Shown one piece after another: positions 1 to 5,216 of a stretch of 6,798 nucleotides of DNA. Source of the stretch: Oscillibacter sp. Lineage in GTDB: Bacteria; Bacillota; Clostridia; Oscillospirales; Oscillospiraceae. A program made the position numbers and the translations under genes. The stretch lies in contig JAHHSA010000070.1 in assembly GCA_020025475.1 (NCBI GenBank), positions 1 through 6,798 on the forward strand. The letters are read 5' to 3'. The notes under the pieces are model-generated. The model was not told the DNA's origin and did no database searches. It saw nothing but the letters and a program-made list of their open reading frames with translations. The first letter of the stretch is position 1. Each line of letters begins with the position of its first letter.

Positions 1-1
1 C

Positions 2-373
2 AATTCCTGTCGCAGTCAGATTGCAGAAGCACTTGGAAAACATCTTGCCGCAGAGGTATTTGAGAGTTACTCCGCTGGGACAGAGCCGAAGAAACAAATC
101 AATCAGGATGCCGTGCGTTTGATGAAGCAGCTTTACGGTATCAACATGGAGCAGAGCCAATCCTGTAAGCGCCTATCTGAGATACCAGAAGTGGATGTGG
201 TCATCACCATGGGTTGTCATGTTCGGTGCCCAGTCCTCCGCTGCAGGCGGCGGGAGGACTGGGGGCTGGATGACCCGACGGGAAAAAGCGATGCTGTGTT
301 CTTGGAGGTCATTCGGCGCATTGAGCAGAATGTTTTGCAGTTAAAACAGGAATTGAATATCAAGCGATTATGA
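2..373 (+). CDS. arsC: Arsenate reductase (thioredoxin-coupled ArsC, low-molecular-weight phosphatase fold), 5'-truncated by window edge
   Basis: The reading frame is open from base 2 to a TGA at 371-373 (123 residues visible). It begins inside the P-loop: NSCRSQIAEALGKH matches the CxGNSCRSQMAE active-site loop of the arsenate reductase/LMW-phosphatase family, so the nucleophilic cysteine and about 8-12 N-terminal residues lie outside the window. Further family marks are the ESYSAGTEP segment, VVITMGCHVRCP (the redox cysteine pair, here C-x3-C) and REDWGLDDPTGKSD near the C-terminus. The family reduces arsenate to arsenite in the cytoplasm, passing the disulfide between cysteines to thioredoxin; arsenite is then exported. 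The internal ATG at 113 is not the start, because the conserved P-loop lies upstream of it. Codon use is more AT-rich than in the core genes to the right. Other ars genes, if present, would lie to the left. A general LMW protein-tyrosine phosphatase is less likely because of the MGC...CP cysteines and the EDWGLDDP motif. Confidence 0.85.
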   Translation, partial: NSCRSQIAEALGKHLAAEVFESYSAGTEPKKQINQDAVRLMKQLYGINMEQSQSCKRLSEIPEVDVVITMGCHVRCPVLRCRRREDWGLDDPTGKSDAVFLEVIRRIEQNVLQLKQELNIKRL

Positions 374-585
374 GTGTACGGGCAGAGTCTATTTACTCAG
401 AAATGCGAGCTTGAGAACAGTAATGATTCAAAATCTTTGCGAAAGAAAATGGCAGTCTACTTTTACTTGACAAGTTCACTTTAGCGGCGACCTGAAATAT
501 GATGCGGTCGGTACACTTTTTCAAAGCCTCTTGAGAGGCAGTTGGTAATATGCCATTCTAGGCTGGTGCAAAACCACAGTCTGTC

Positions 586-615
586 GAAAAAGTCCAGCTT
601 ATGCTGGGCTTTTTC
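586..615 (+). terminator. Intrinsic-terminator-like hairpin, possibly bidirectional
   Basis: A 13-bp stem closes a 4-nt loop (TTAT at 599-602). GAAAAAGTCCAGC (586-598) pairs with GCTGGGCTTTTTC (603-615), with a single G-T wobble (593/608). The T-run at 610-614 follows a GC-rich upper stem, and the A-run at 587-591 gives a matching T-run on the opposite strand, so it could stop transcription both ways. It lies about 210 nt past the arsC stop and would insulate the ftsEX promoter from upstream readthrough. Confidence 0.65.
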
Positions 616-781
616 TCATTGATATGGCGCAATGCCATCAGATTGCATGGGCTGAACCAAAGGCGCTGATCAGGAAAAATTGGACAATCGGGAACATTTT
701 GGAGATGGGAAACGTCTTTTTATCAATGGGATATCAAACAGGATGAAAAGTGCAGGTCATATATGGCGTTTTGATTCTGTT

Positions 782-807
782 AGGATTTTATGAGGAATGA
801 AAATCCT
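782..807. repeat. 8+8 base perfect inverted repeat just upstream of the ftsE promoter
   Basis: AGGATTTT at 782-789 is repeated in inverted form as AAAATCCT at 800-807, with a 10-base spacer. It ends 3 bases before the -35 element at 811. The 18-base centre-to-centre spacing and the position directly upstream of -35 would suit a dimeric DNA-binding regulator, but no specific regulator is recognised. No T-run follows, so it is not a terminator. Confidence 0.45.
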
Positions 808-810
808 GTC

Positions 811-839
811 TTGCAAGGGTGGGAAAAACCGTATATAAT
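811..839 (+). promoter_or_regulatory. Sigma-A-type promoter for ftsE-ftsX-M23 hydrolase
   Basis: A -35 element TTGCAA (811-816; 4 of 6 consensus bases) and a perfect -10 element TATAAT (834-839) are separated by exactly 17 bases. Transcription would start near 846, giving a leader of about 90 nt before the ftsE ATG at 936. No other good promoter was seen between the terminator at 586-615 and ftsE. Confidence 0.75.
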
Positions 840-863
840 AAATTTTATAAGAATTATGTCGAC

Positions 864-895
864 TTTCCGTCCGGCTTGCGCAGCAGTTTCGGAAA
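864..895 (+). other. Possible stem-loop in the ftsE mRNA leader
   Basis: TTTCCG (864-869) and CGGAAA (890-895) are perfectly complementary across a 20-nt GC-rich loop and sit in the predicted 5' leader. The stem is only 6 bp and does not match a riboswitch class I recognise. It may be chance, or it may affect leader folding ahead of the weak ftsE ribosome-binding site. Confidence 0.25.
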
Positions 896-935
896 TAGAA
901 AGCGATTCTGAAAATATGGCATGCGAGGTACATAC

Positions 936-1628
936 ATGATACGCTTAAAAGACGTAGAAATGGAATATGACAACGGGACTCAGGCCATCAAGGGCATCTC
1001 TCTGACCATCGAGGACGGGGAGTTCGTCTTTCTGGTGGGCCCCTCCGGTTCCGGTAAATCCACAATCATCAAGCTGCTTACCGGTGAAGTGGAGCCCTCT
1101 GAGGGGCGCATCATGATCAACGGCTTTTCTGTCAGCAATATTTCTGAGCGGCAGCTCCCGCTGATGCGCCGTACACTGGGCATCATCTTCCAGGACTTCC
1201 GCCTGATCGAAAAAAAGACGGTGTACGACAATCTGGCTTTCGTCATGCGGGCTGTGGGCGCTTCCAACAAGGAAATCCGCAGCCGGATTGAGTATGTGCT
1301 GCGCCTCGTTGGTCTGGAGGATAAGATCAACAGTTACCCCACGGAACTCTCTGGCGGCGAGCAGCAGCGTGTTGCCATCGCCCGTGCCCTGGTGAATAAC
1401 CCCAGCACCATCATTGCCGACGAGCCCACCGGCAACCTGGACCCGGAGAGATCTATGGAGCTGATGGAGCTTCTGGTGAAGATCAACGAGCTGGGAACCA
1501 CCGTGGTGGTGGTCACTCACGAGAAGGATCTGGTGGACCACTTTGGCAAGCGTGTGGTCACCATTGATTCCGGCCATGTCATCGGAGACGGTGTCGGCGG
1601 CTATGTGGGAGGAAACATCCATGGATAA
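936..1628 (+). CDS. ftsE: Cell division ATP-binding protein FtsE
   Basis: This is a 230-residue cytoplasmic ABC ATPase, the normal FtsE size. Motifs in order: Walker A GPSGSGKST (35-43), Q-loop glutamine in IIFQDFRL (about 86), ABC signature LSGGEQQ (138-144), Walker B IIADEP (159-164) followed by the D-loop TGNLDPE, and the H-loop in VVVVTHEKD (His195). FtsE drives the FtsX membrane partner and so couples ATP hydrolysis to activation of peptidoglycan hydrolases in growth or division. The start at 936 (MIRLKDVEMEY) is preferred over an in-frame ATG at 921 because FtsE proteins begin directly with this first strand and a GAGGT ribosome-binding site (925-929) lies 6 bases before it; that site is fairly weak. 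It is the first gene of its operon, and its last 8 bases overlap the ftsX start (ATGGATAA), implying translational coupling. A generic LolD/MacB-type ATPase is excluded mainly by the adjoining ftsX. Confidence 0.96.
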   Translation: MIRLKDVEMEYDNGTQAIKGISLTIEDGEFVFLVGPSGSGKSTIIKLLTGEVEPSEGRIMINGFSVSNISERQLPLMRRTLGIIFQDFRLIEKKTVYDNLAFVMRAVGASNKEIRSRIEYVLRLVGLEDKINSYPTELSGGEQQRVAIARALVNNPSTIIADEPTGNLDPERSMELMELLVKINELGTTVVVVTHEKDLVDHFGKRVVTIDSGHVIGDGVGGYVGGNIHG

Positions 1629-2508
1629 ACACAATTTCGGTTACTTTTTCCATGAGGGCATCTCCAATATGTTCAGTCATGGATTTATGTCCTTTGCAGC
1701 CATTGGTATCACGGTGGCCTGCCTGCTCATTATGGGCACATTCACGCTGGTGGCGGTGAATGCGGATGCGCAGCTTCAGGAGTTGGAGCGGGAAAATGAG
1801 ATCATGGCCTATGTGGATGACACATACACGTCGGAGCAGGCCCGGGCGCTGCAAAAGAAGCTGGAGGCTGTTCCGGGCGTTACCTCGGCCACCTTTATCA
1901 GTCGGGAACAGGCAACGGAGGAGTTTATCAAGAAGTACCCGGAGGACGAGGTGTTCCAGAACCTGGACCCCAAGATCCTGGAGGATCGTTACACCATTCG
2001 GATTACAGATCTGAAACAAATTTCCAAAGTGGCCGCTCAGGTGCGGGAGGTGGAGGGTGTTTCCGATGTCCGGGCCCACGAGGAGATCGCTGGCGGCTTC
2101 ATCACCATCCGCAACATCGCCACAGTCATCTGCGTGGCTTTGATTTTGATTTTGTTTGTGGTGTCGGTGTTTATCATCTCCAATACCATTCGCCTCACGA
2201 CCTTTGACCGCCGGGAGGAGATTGCGATCATGCGTATGGTGGGTGCTACAAACGGCTTCATCCGCTGGCCCTTTGTATATGAGGGCTTTTTGATGGGCCT
2301 GATGGGTGCGGCTATTGCTTTCTTCCTTCAGTGGCTGCTGTATAATGCGGTGTCCCATGGCGTTGCGTCCAATGATACGCTGCAGCTGATCCAGGTTATC
2401 CCCTTCCAGGAGCTGTGGGGAGTGGTGGCAGGTACCTTTGCCGCCTCTGGCATTGTGATCGGCGTGGGCGGCAGCCTCTCTGCCATCCGCAAGTTCCTCC
2501 ACGTCTGA
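1621..2508 (+). CDS. ftsX: Cell division protein FtsX (permease-like partner of FtsE)
   Basis: A 295-residue membrane protein with the classical FtsX layout: a short cytoplasmic N-terminus, TM1 (about 24-46), an extracellular domain (about 47-165), then TM2 (about 166-188), TM3 (about 220-243) and TM4 (about 264-285). The extracellular domain starts MAYVDDTYTSEQARALQKKL and includes VPGVTSATFISREQA, typical of FtsX. The loop after TM2, RLTTFDRREEIAIMRMVGAT, is the conserved FtsX/MacB-like cytoplasmic segment that contacts the ATPase. FtsX does not transport a known substrate; its outer domain binds a peptidoglycan hydrolase or its activator. The start at 1621 is chosen over upstream in-frame codons because of the strong GGGAGG site (1607-1612, 8 bases away) and the ATGGATAA overlap with ftsE. 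The hydrolase gene 18 bases downstream is the likely partner. Confidence 0.96.
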   Translation: MDKHNFGYFFHEGISNMFSHGFMSFAAIGITVACLLIMGTFTLVAVNADAQLQELERENEIMAYVDDTYTSEQARALQKKLEAVPGVTSATFISREQATEEFIKKYPEDEVFQNLDPKILEDRYTIRITDLKQISKVAAQVREVEGVSDVRAHEEIAGGFITIRNIATVICVALILILFVVSVFIISNTIRLTTFDRREEIAIMRMVGATNGFIRWPFVYEGFLMGLMGAAIAFFLQWLLYNAVSHGVASNDTLQLIQVIPFQELWGVVAGTFAASGIVIGVGGSLSAIRKFLHV

Positions 2509-2526
2509 TTTCTGAAGGAGTATGAT

Positions 2527-3720
2527 ATGAAGCAATACGCAAAGAGGCTGGCCAGTCTGCTGATGGCGGTGGTCTGTGCCGTTTCTCTCTCCGTAACCGC
2601 CCTGACACCTGCATACGCAGTGTCCAAGGCAGACATCGACGCACTGAAAAAAGACCAGGCTTCGCTGGATCAAAAGAAGAAAAATTTGCAGTCCAAGCTG
2701 AAGGAACTGTCCAAGGATCGGTCCAGAATTCTGGAACAGCGAAAGCTGCTGGACAATCAGGCTTCTCTCACGGCCCAGGAGATCACCAATGTGGAAAAGC
2801 AGATCAGTCAGTATGCCGCATTGATCGCCCAGTCCCTTGCCGAACTGGCGGAGGCAGAGGCCAAGGAAGAGGCACAGTATGAGCTGTTCTGCAAGCGGGT
2901 CCGGGCGATGGAGAAGGAGAGCAGGCTGGATTACTGGTCTGTGCTTTTCCATGCCAGCAGCTTCAGCGACTTGCTCAGCCGGATGGATGATGTCAATGAT
3001 ATTATGAACGCCGATCAGCGAATCATCGATGATCTCAAGGCCATGCAGGCGGATATCACGGCTCGCAAGGAGGCTTTGGAAAGCAACAAGAAGGAATCCG
3101 AGGCTGCCAAGGCCACTTTGGTTAGCAAGAAGAAATCCCTGGATGACCAGCGGGCAGAGGCTGTGGCCCTTATGAAGAGCCTGGATTCCAGCAAGGCTGA
3201 ATATCAGGCAGTCTACGACGAGCTGGAGGCTGAGGAAGAGCGGGTCCAGAAGCGGATCGTAGCCCTCTCCAAGAAGCTGGCGGAAGAGCAGGCTGCCAAG
3301 AACGGAAATAAGCCAAGCAACGCGGCTTTGGGCGGCTATATCTGGCCTGTCAGCAGCCACCATGTCAGCTCTCCCTACGGAAAGCGTCCCTCTCCCGGCG
3401 GCATCGGCTCCCGGTTCCACAAGGGTATGGACATCGGACGTGTGGGCTACACCACAGAAGTCCATGCAGCGAAGGCTGGTACCGTTATTGTCTCCCAATA
3501 TTCCAGCTCCTACGGAAACTACGTGGTCGTTGCCCATGGCAGCGGTAATACCACACTGTATGCACATATGAGCAGCCGCAAGGTGGAAGTGGGCAAGGCT
3601 GTCAAGCAGGGCGACGTGCTGGGGATCACCGGTTCCACCGGGCGTTCGACCGGTCCGCATCTCCACTTTGAGATTACGGAGAATGGTGAGCGCATTAATC
3701 CCGCCAAATACCTAAAATAA
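2527..3720 (+). CDS. Secreted coiled-coil M23 (LytM) peptidoglycan endopeptidase, PcsB/CwlO-like FtsEX partner
   Basis: A 397-residue exported protein. Residues 1-31 form a Sec signal peptide with a basic start (MKQYAKR), a hydrophobic core and an AYA cleavage site; the Cys at 17 is not in a good lipobox. Residues about 34-260 are rich in Lys, Glu, Gln and Ala and form a long coiled coil, interrupted near 134-170 by LDYWSVLFHASSFSDLLSRM, the segment found in PcsB/EnvC-type coiled-coil proteins. Residues about 270-397 are an M23 zinc metallopeptidase domain with all key residues present: His298 and Asp302 (RFHKGMDIG), His347 (YAHM), His378 and His380 (HLHFE). Unlike EnvC, whose LytM domain is degenerate, this copy is predicted to be active and to cut peptide cross-links of peptidoglycan outside the cell, with FtsX holding the coiled coil. 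AAGGAG (2515-2520) lies 6 bases before the ATG. It is the last gene of the operon, followed by the terminator at 3734-3768. A name such as pcsB is not assigned because the family naming differs between lineages. Confidence 0.93.
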   Translation: MKQYAKRLASLLMAVVCAVSLSVTALTPAYAVSKADIDALKKDQASLDQKKKNLQSKLKELSKDRSRILEQRKLLDNQASLTAQEITNVEKQISQYAALIAQSLAELAEAEAKEEAQYELFCKRVRAMEKESRLDYWSVLFHASSFSDLLSRMDDVNDIMNADQRIIDDLKAMQADITARKEALESNKKESEAAKATLVSKKKSLDDQRAEAVALMKSLDSSKAEYQAVYDELEAEEERVQKRIVALSKKLAEEQAAKNGNKPSNAALGGYIWPVSSHHVSSPYGKRPSPGGIGSRFHKGMDIGRVGYTTEVHAAKAGTVIVSQYSSSYGNYVVVAHGSGNTTLYAHMSSRKVEVGKAVKQGDVLGITGSTGRSTGPHLHFEITENGERINPAKYLK

Positions 3721-3733
3721 TGTATACTCAGAT

Positions 3734-3768
3734 CTCCCGCCCCATATCATGGGGCGGGAGGTTTTTTT
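3734..3768 (+). terminator. Strong Rho-independent terminator of the ftsEX operon
   Basis: CTCCCGCCCC (3734-3743) pairs perfectly with GGGGCGGGAG (3751-3760); two further A-T pairs extend the stem into the loop. A run of seven T (3762-3768) follows after one G. This is a textbook intrinsic terminator 13 bases past the hydrolase stop codon. Its 3' arm also contains the ribosome-binding site of the next gene. Confidence 0.95.
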
Positions 3769-3771
3769 ATG
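3756..3771 (+). promoter_or_regulatory. Ribosome-binding site embedded in terminator stem, deciding the start of the 3769 gene
   Basis: GGGAGG (3756-3761) is a near-ideal Shine-Dalgarno sequence, separated from the ATG at 3769-3771 by exactly the seven T of the terminator. Five of its six bases lie within the 3' arm of the hairpin, so the site would be masked whenever the hairpin forms in a readthrough transcript. A transcript that ends in the T-run would lack the ATG altogether. No other good ribosome-binding site precedes the alternative ATG codons at 3778, 3781 and 3784. Confidence 0.6.
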
Positions 3772-4515
3772 CTTGGAATGATGATGTGGAGCCCTGGCAG
3801 ACGGGGCAAACGGTCTGTGATTGTGGGGGAGCGGTGTGTGCTGCACGCCCGCTTTGCCTGTGCCGAGATCCGACGGACGGAGACAACGCCGGAAGCAGTG
3901 GTTCGACGCCGGGTGAGGAGTGCGGCCCGGCGTTTGCAAAAGATGGGGGTTACAGAGGTGGTGCTGCCAGCGCAGTTTCCGGAGAGCAGTCTGCCGGAGG
4001 ACATGGGATTGCGTCCGGTCTCGACCCTGGCGCTGCGTCGGATGGTGGTGTCGGACTGGGTGCGGGCGGCGCTGGAGTCCAGGGGGATCTCTGGCACCTG
4101 CGTACGGATCGCTGTGGCTGCGGAAACGCTGAACGGTGAGCTGGTCCGGACGGTAACGGAGCTGAGTCTCCGATATCGCTATGTGCTGCTGGATCTGGAA
4201 CATGGTGGGGAGGAACTGACACGGCATCTGCGGCGGGAATACGGCGTATCGGTACTGCTCTCTCCCTCTGCAGAACAGGTGGAGGCGGCGGAGGCGGCTG
4301 TACTGTTTGCACCCAGAGAGGGGTGGAGCGGGGGAAATCCGGTGTTCCTGAAGATCTGGGACGAGCGCTCGCCGCTGCCGACACTGGTTCTGCCGCCGAC
4401 CATGGAGGAACAGCTGCCGGAGGGGGTGGACCGGAGTGGTCTGCTGGCGGCCCTGGGGCGGGCAGGCGTTCTGCGTCCGGGACAACTGCATGTGGTATCC
4501 GGGGAAAGACCATAG
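3769..4515 (+). CDS. Conserved-looking hypothetical protein, alpha/beta fold, function unknown
   Basis: I do not recognise this 248-residue protein. It has no signal peptide or membrane segment, so it is predicted to be cytoplasmic. The N-terminal third is very Arg-rich (for example RRRVRSAARRLQKMG at 46-60). Alternating hydrophobic strands and helices suggest a Rossmann-like or other alpha/beta fold: strands near 62-66 (TEVVLP), 112-116, 137-142 (YRYVLLDL) and 159-164 (GVSVLL), then AAVLFAPRE near 176-183. No catalytic motif (Walker, HxH, GxGxxG) is visible. Codons end mostly in G or C, richer than in its neighbours, which supports real coding. The opposite-strand frame over the same bases is full of Pro, Gln, Arg and His and looks like a shadow. 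The start at 3769 rests on the GGGAGG site 7 bases upstream, inside the terminator. No dedicated promoter was found, so expression may depend on terminator readthrough. Later ATGs at 3778-3784 are possible starts. Confidence 0.72.
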   Translation: MLGMMMWSPGRRGKRSVIVGERCVLHARFACAEIRRTETTPEAVVRRRVRSAARRLQKMGVTEVVLPAQFPESSLPEDMGLRPVSTLALRRMVVSDWVRAALESRGISGTCVRIAVAAETLNGELVRTVTELSLRYRYVLLDLEHGGEELTRHLRREYGVSVLLSPSAEQVEAAEAAVLFAPREGWSGGNPVFLKIWDERSPLPTLVLPPTMEEQLPEGVDRSGLLAALGRAGVLRPGQLHVVSGERP

Positions 4516-4549
4516 GAGGATGGGCGTGTACACATCGGACAATGGTGCC

Positions 4550-4563
4550 TTGTTTTGAAACAA
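4550..4563. repeat. Small AT-rich dyad TTGTTT-TG-AAACAA
   Basis: Perfect 6+6 base inverted repeat with a 2-base centre, about 50 bases upstream of the greA -35 element. It is too AT-rich and short to terminate transcription. It could bind a regulator, but no known operator is recognised. Confidence 0.25.
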
Positions 4564-4599
4564 ACAGCTAAAATTTGCAAGAAAGTTCCAATTACGGAG

Positions 4600-4614
4600 C
4601 AAGGGACGCCCTTG
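4600..4614. repeat. Dyad CAAGGG-ACG-CCCTTG overlapping the greA -35 element
   Basis: Perfect 6+6 base inverted repeat with a 3-base centre; its last three bases (4612-4614) are the TTG of the -35 element. A protein bound here would compete with RNA polymerase. As RNA it could form a small hairpin at the end of the upstream transcript, but no T-run follows, so it would be a weak terminator at best. Confidence 0.4.
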
Positions 4615-4640
4615 ACAATTTATAATCCAGACTCTATAAT
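4612..4640 (+). promoter_or_regulatory. Perfect-consensus sigma-A promoter for greA-lysS
   Basis: TTGACA (4612-4617) and TATAAT (4635-4640) are separated by 17 bases, matching the consensus at all 12 positions. Transcription should start near 4647, giving a leader of about 82 nt before greA. A second TATAAT at 4621-4626 lies inside the spacer and has no matching -35 element. Confidence 0.92.
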
Positions 4641-4673
4641 ACGAAGCTATGATAATATAGAATAAGTATGTTC

Positions 4674-4699
4674 AGAGAGATGGATCTCCATTTCTCTCT
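4674..4699 (+). other. Hairpin in the greA-lysS mRNA leader
   Basis: AGAGAGA (4674-4680) pairs with TCTCTCT (4693-4699), and TGG/CCA (4681-4683 with 4688-4690) continues the stem around a 4-nt loop, with two unpaired T at 4691-4692. It sits about 27 nt from the predicted 5' end and upstream of the ribosome-binding site. No T-run follows, so it is not a terminator; a 5' mRNA-stabilising structure or a binding site are possibilities. No T-box features (specifier loop, TGGNACC) were seen. Confidence 0.5.
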
Positions 4700-4728
4700 C
4701 AAAAGAATGCAGAAAGGAATCTGTTGTT

Positions 4729-5205
4729 ATGGAAAGAGAATACAAAATGAGCGCTGCCCGCGCCGAGGAACTGGAACAGGAACTGAAGTATCTGAAGACC
4801 ACCCGTTCTGACGAAGTGGCTGAACAGATCAAGATCGCCCGCGGTTTCGGTGACCTCAGCGAGAATAGCGAGTACGATGAGGCCAAAAACGAGCAGGGCA
4901 AGCTGTATTCCCGCATTGCCGAGCTGGAGGAGATTTTGCAGCATGTGGTAATCGTGGATGAGAGCTCCGCTCCCAGCAATGTTGTCTCAATCGGCTGCAC
5001 GGTCACCGTGTCTGACATCAACGGCAATGTTCTGCCTGTGTCTTATAAGATTGTCGGCTCTCAGGAGTCTGACCCCATGCGCGGTATCATCTCCGAGGAG
5101 TCTCCCTTTGGCAAGGGTCTGCTGGGCGCCAAGGAGGGCGACACGGTTTCCGTGGAGGCTCCCAACGGAACCATCAAGTACGTGGTGAAGAAGATCGAGC
5201 GATAA
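4729..5205 (+). CDS. greA: Transcription elongation factor GreA
   Basis: A 158-residue protein of normal GreA length. The N-terminal antiparallel coiled coil (about 8-75) carries the tip motif GDLSENSEYDEAK (41-53), whose acidic residues Asp42 and Glu45 enter the RNA polymerase secondary channel. The C-terminal FKBP-like domain (about 80-158) has the family signature SPFGKGLLGAKEGD (125-138) and ends VEAPNGTIKYVVKKIER. GreA stimulates cleavage of backtracked nascent RNA so that stalled polymerase can resume. The ATG at 4729 is preceded by AGAAAGGA (4711-4718), 10 bases away, slightly long but usable. It is the first gene downstream of the consensus promoter at 4612-4640, and lysS follows after 11 bases. 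Gfh1-type Gre homologues are excluded by the intact acidic tip. Confidence 0.97.
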   Translation: MEREYKMSAARAEELEQELKYLKTTRSDEVAEQIKIARGFGDLSENSEYDEAKNEQGKLYSRIAELEEILQHVVIVDESSAPSNVVSIGCTVTVSDINGNVLPVSYKIVGSQESDPMRGIISEESPFGKGLLGAKEGDTVSVEAPNGTIKYVVKKIER

Positions 5206-5216
5206 GGAGAAAGAGC

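Larger units (their letters stand above)
374..810. other. Gene-free intergenic stretch between arsC and the ftsEX promoter
   Basis: No frame here gives a convincing protein: all frames are broken by frequent stops, and the few short open stretches (for example around 660-790) have no ribosome-binding site and no recognisable motif. It contains one terminator-like hairpin (586-615), a short perfect dyad GCCTCT-TG-AGAGGC at 526-539 and a longer inverted repeat at 782-807, the first and last listed separately. The stretch is more AT-rich than the genes to its right and could include eroded remnants of a mobile or accessory segment linked to arsC, but no transposase fragment, terminal repeat or target duplication could be identified. 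Confidence 0.6.

Noticed and set aside
467..503. TTGACA at 467-472 as a promoter -35 element
   Set aside because: No acceptable -10 element occurs 15-19 bases downstream; the nearest AT-rich hexamers are 22-25 bases away.
2527..2620. M23 protein as a lipoprotein because of Cys17
   Set aside because: The residues before the Cys (AVV) do not form a lipobox, whereas AYA at 29-31 is a good signal peptidase I site.
1579..3666. A very long minus-strand open frame (695 codons) opposite ftsX and the M23 gene
   Set aside because: ftsX and the M23 gene share the same frame and rarely use codons whose complements are stops, which keeps the antisense frame open. Its translation has no domain and the sense genes are certain.
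3723..3728. TATACT as a -10 element for the gene at 3769
   Set aside because: No -35 element at suitable spacing and no extended -10 TGN. Transcription would start inside the terminator stem.
3720..4139. Plus-strand frame starting at a TAATG overlap with the M23 gene stop codon
   Set aside because: The overlap looks like translational coupling, but the product is Gly/Ala/Cys-rich low complexity in a shifted frame over the better-supported gene at 3769, and it crosses the terminator.
3712..4602. Minus-strand open frame of 296 codons opposite the unknown gene
   Set aside because: Its composition (Pro, Gln, Arg, His) is unlike a folded protein and it runs through the terminator. The plus-strand frame has the ribosome-binding site and the better composition.
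4647..4728. T-box riboswitch ahead of greA-lysS
   Set aside because: The leader is too short and lacks the TGGNACC antiterminator bulge and a downstream terminator.
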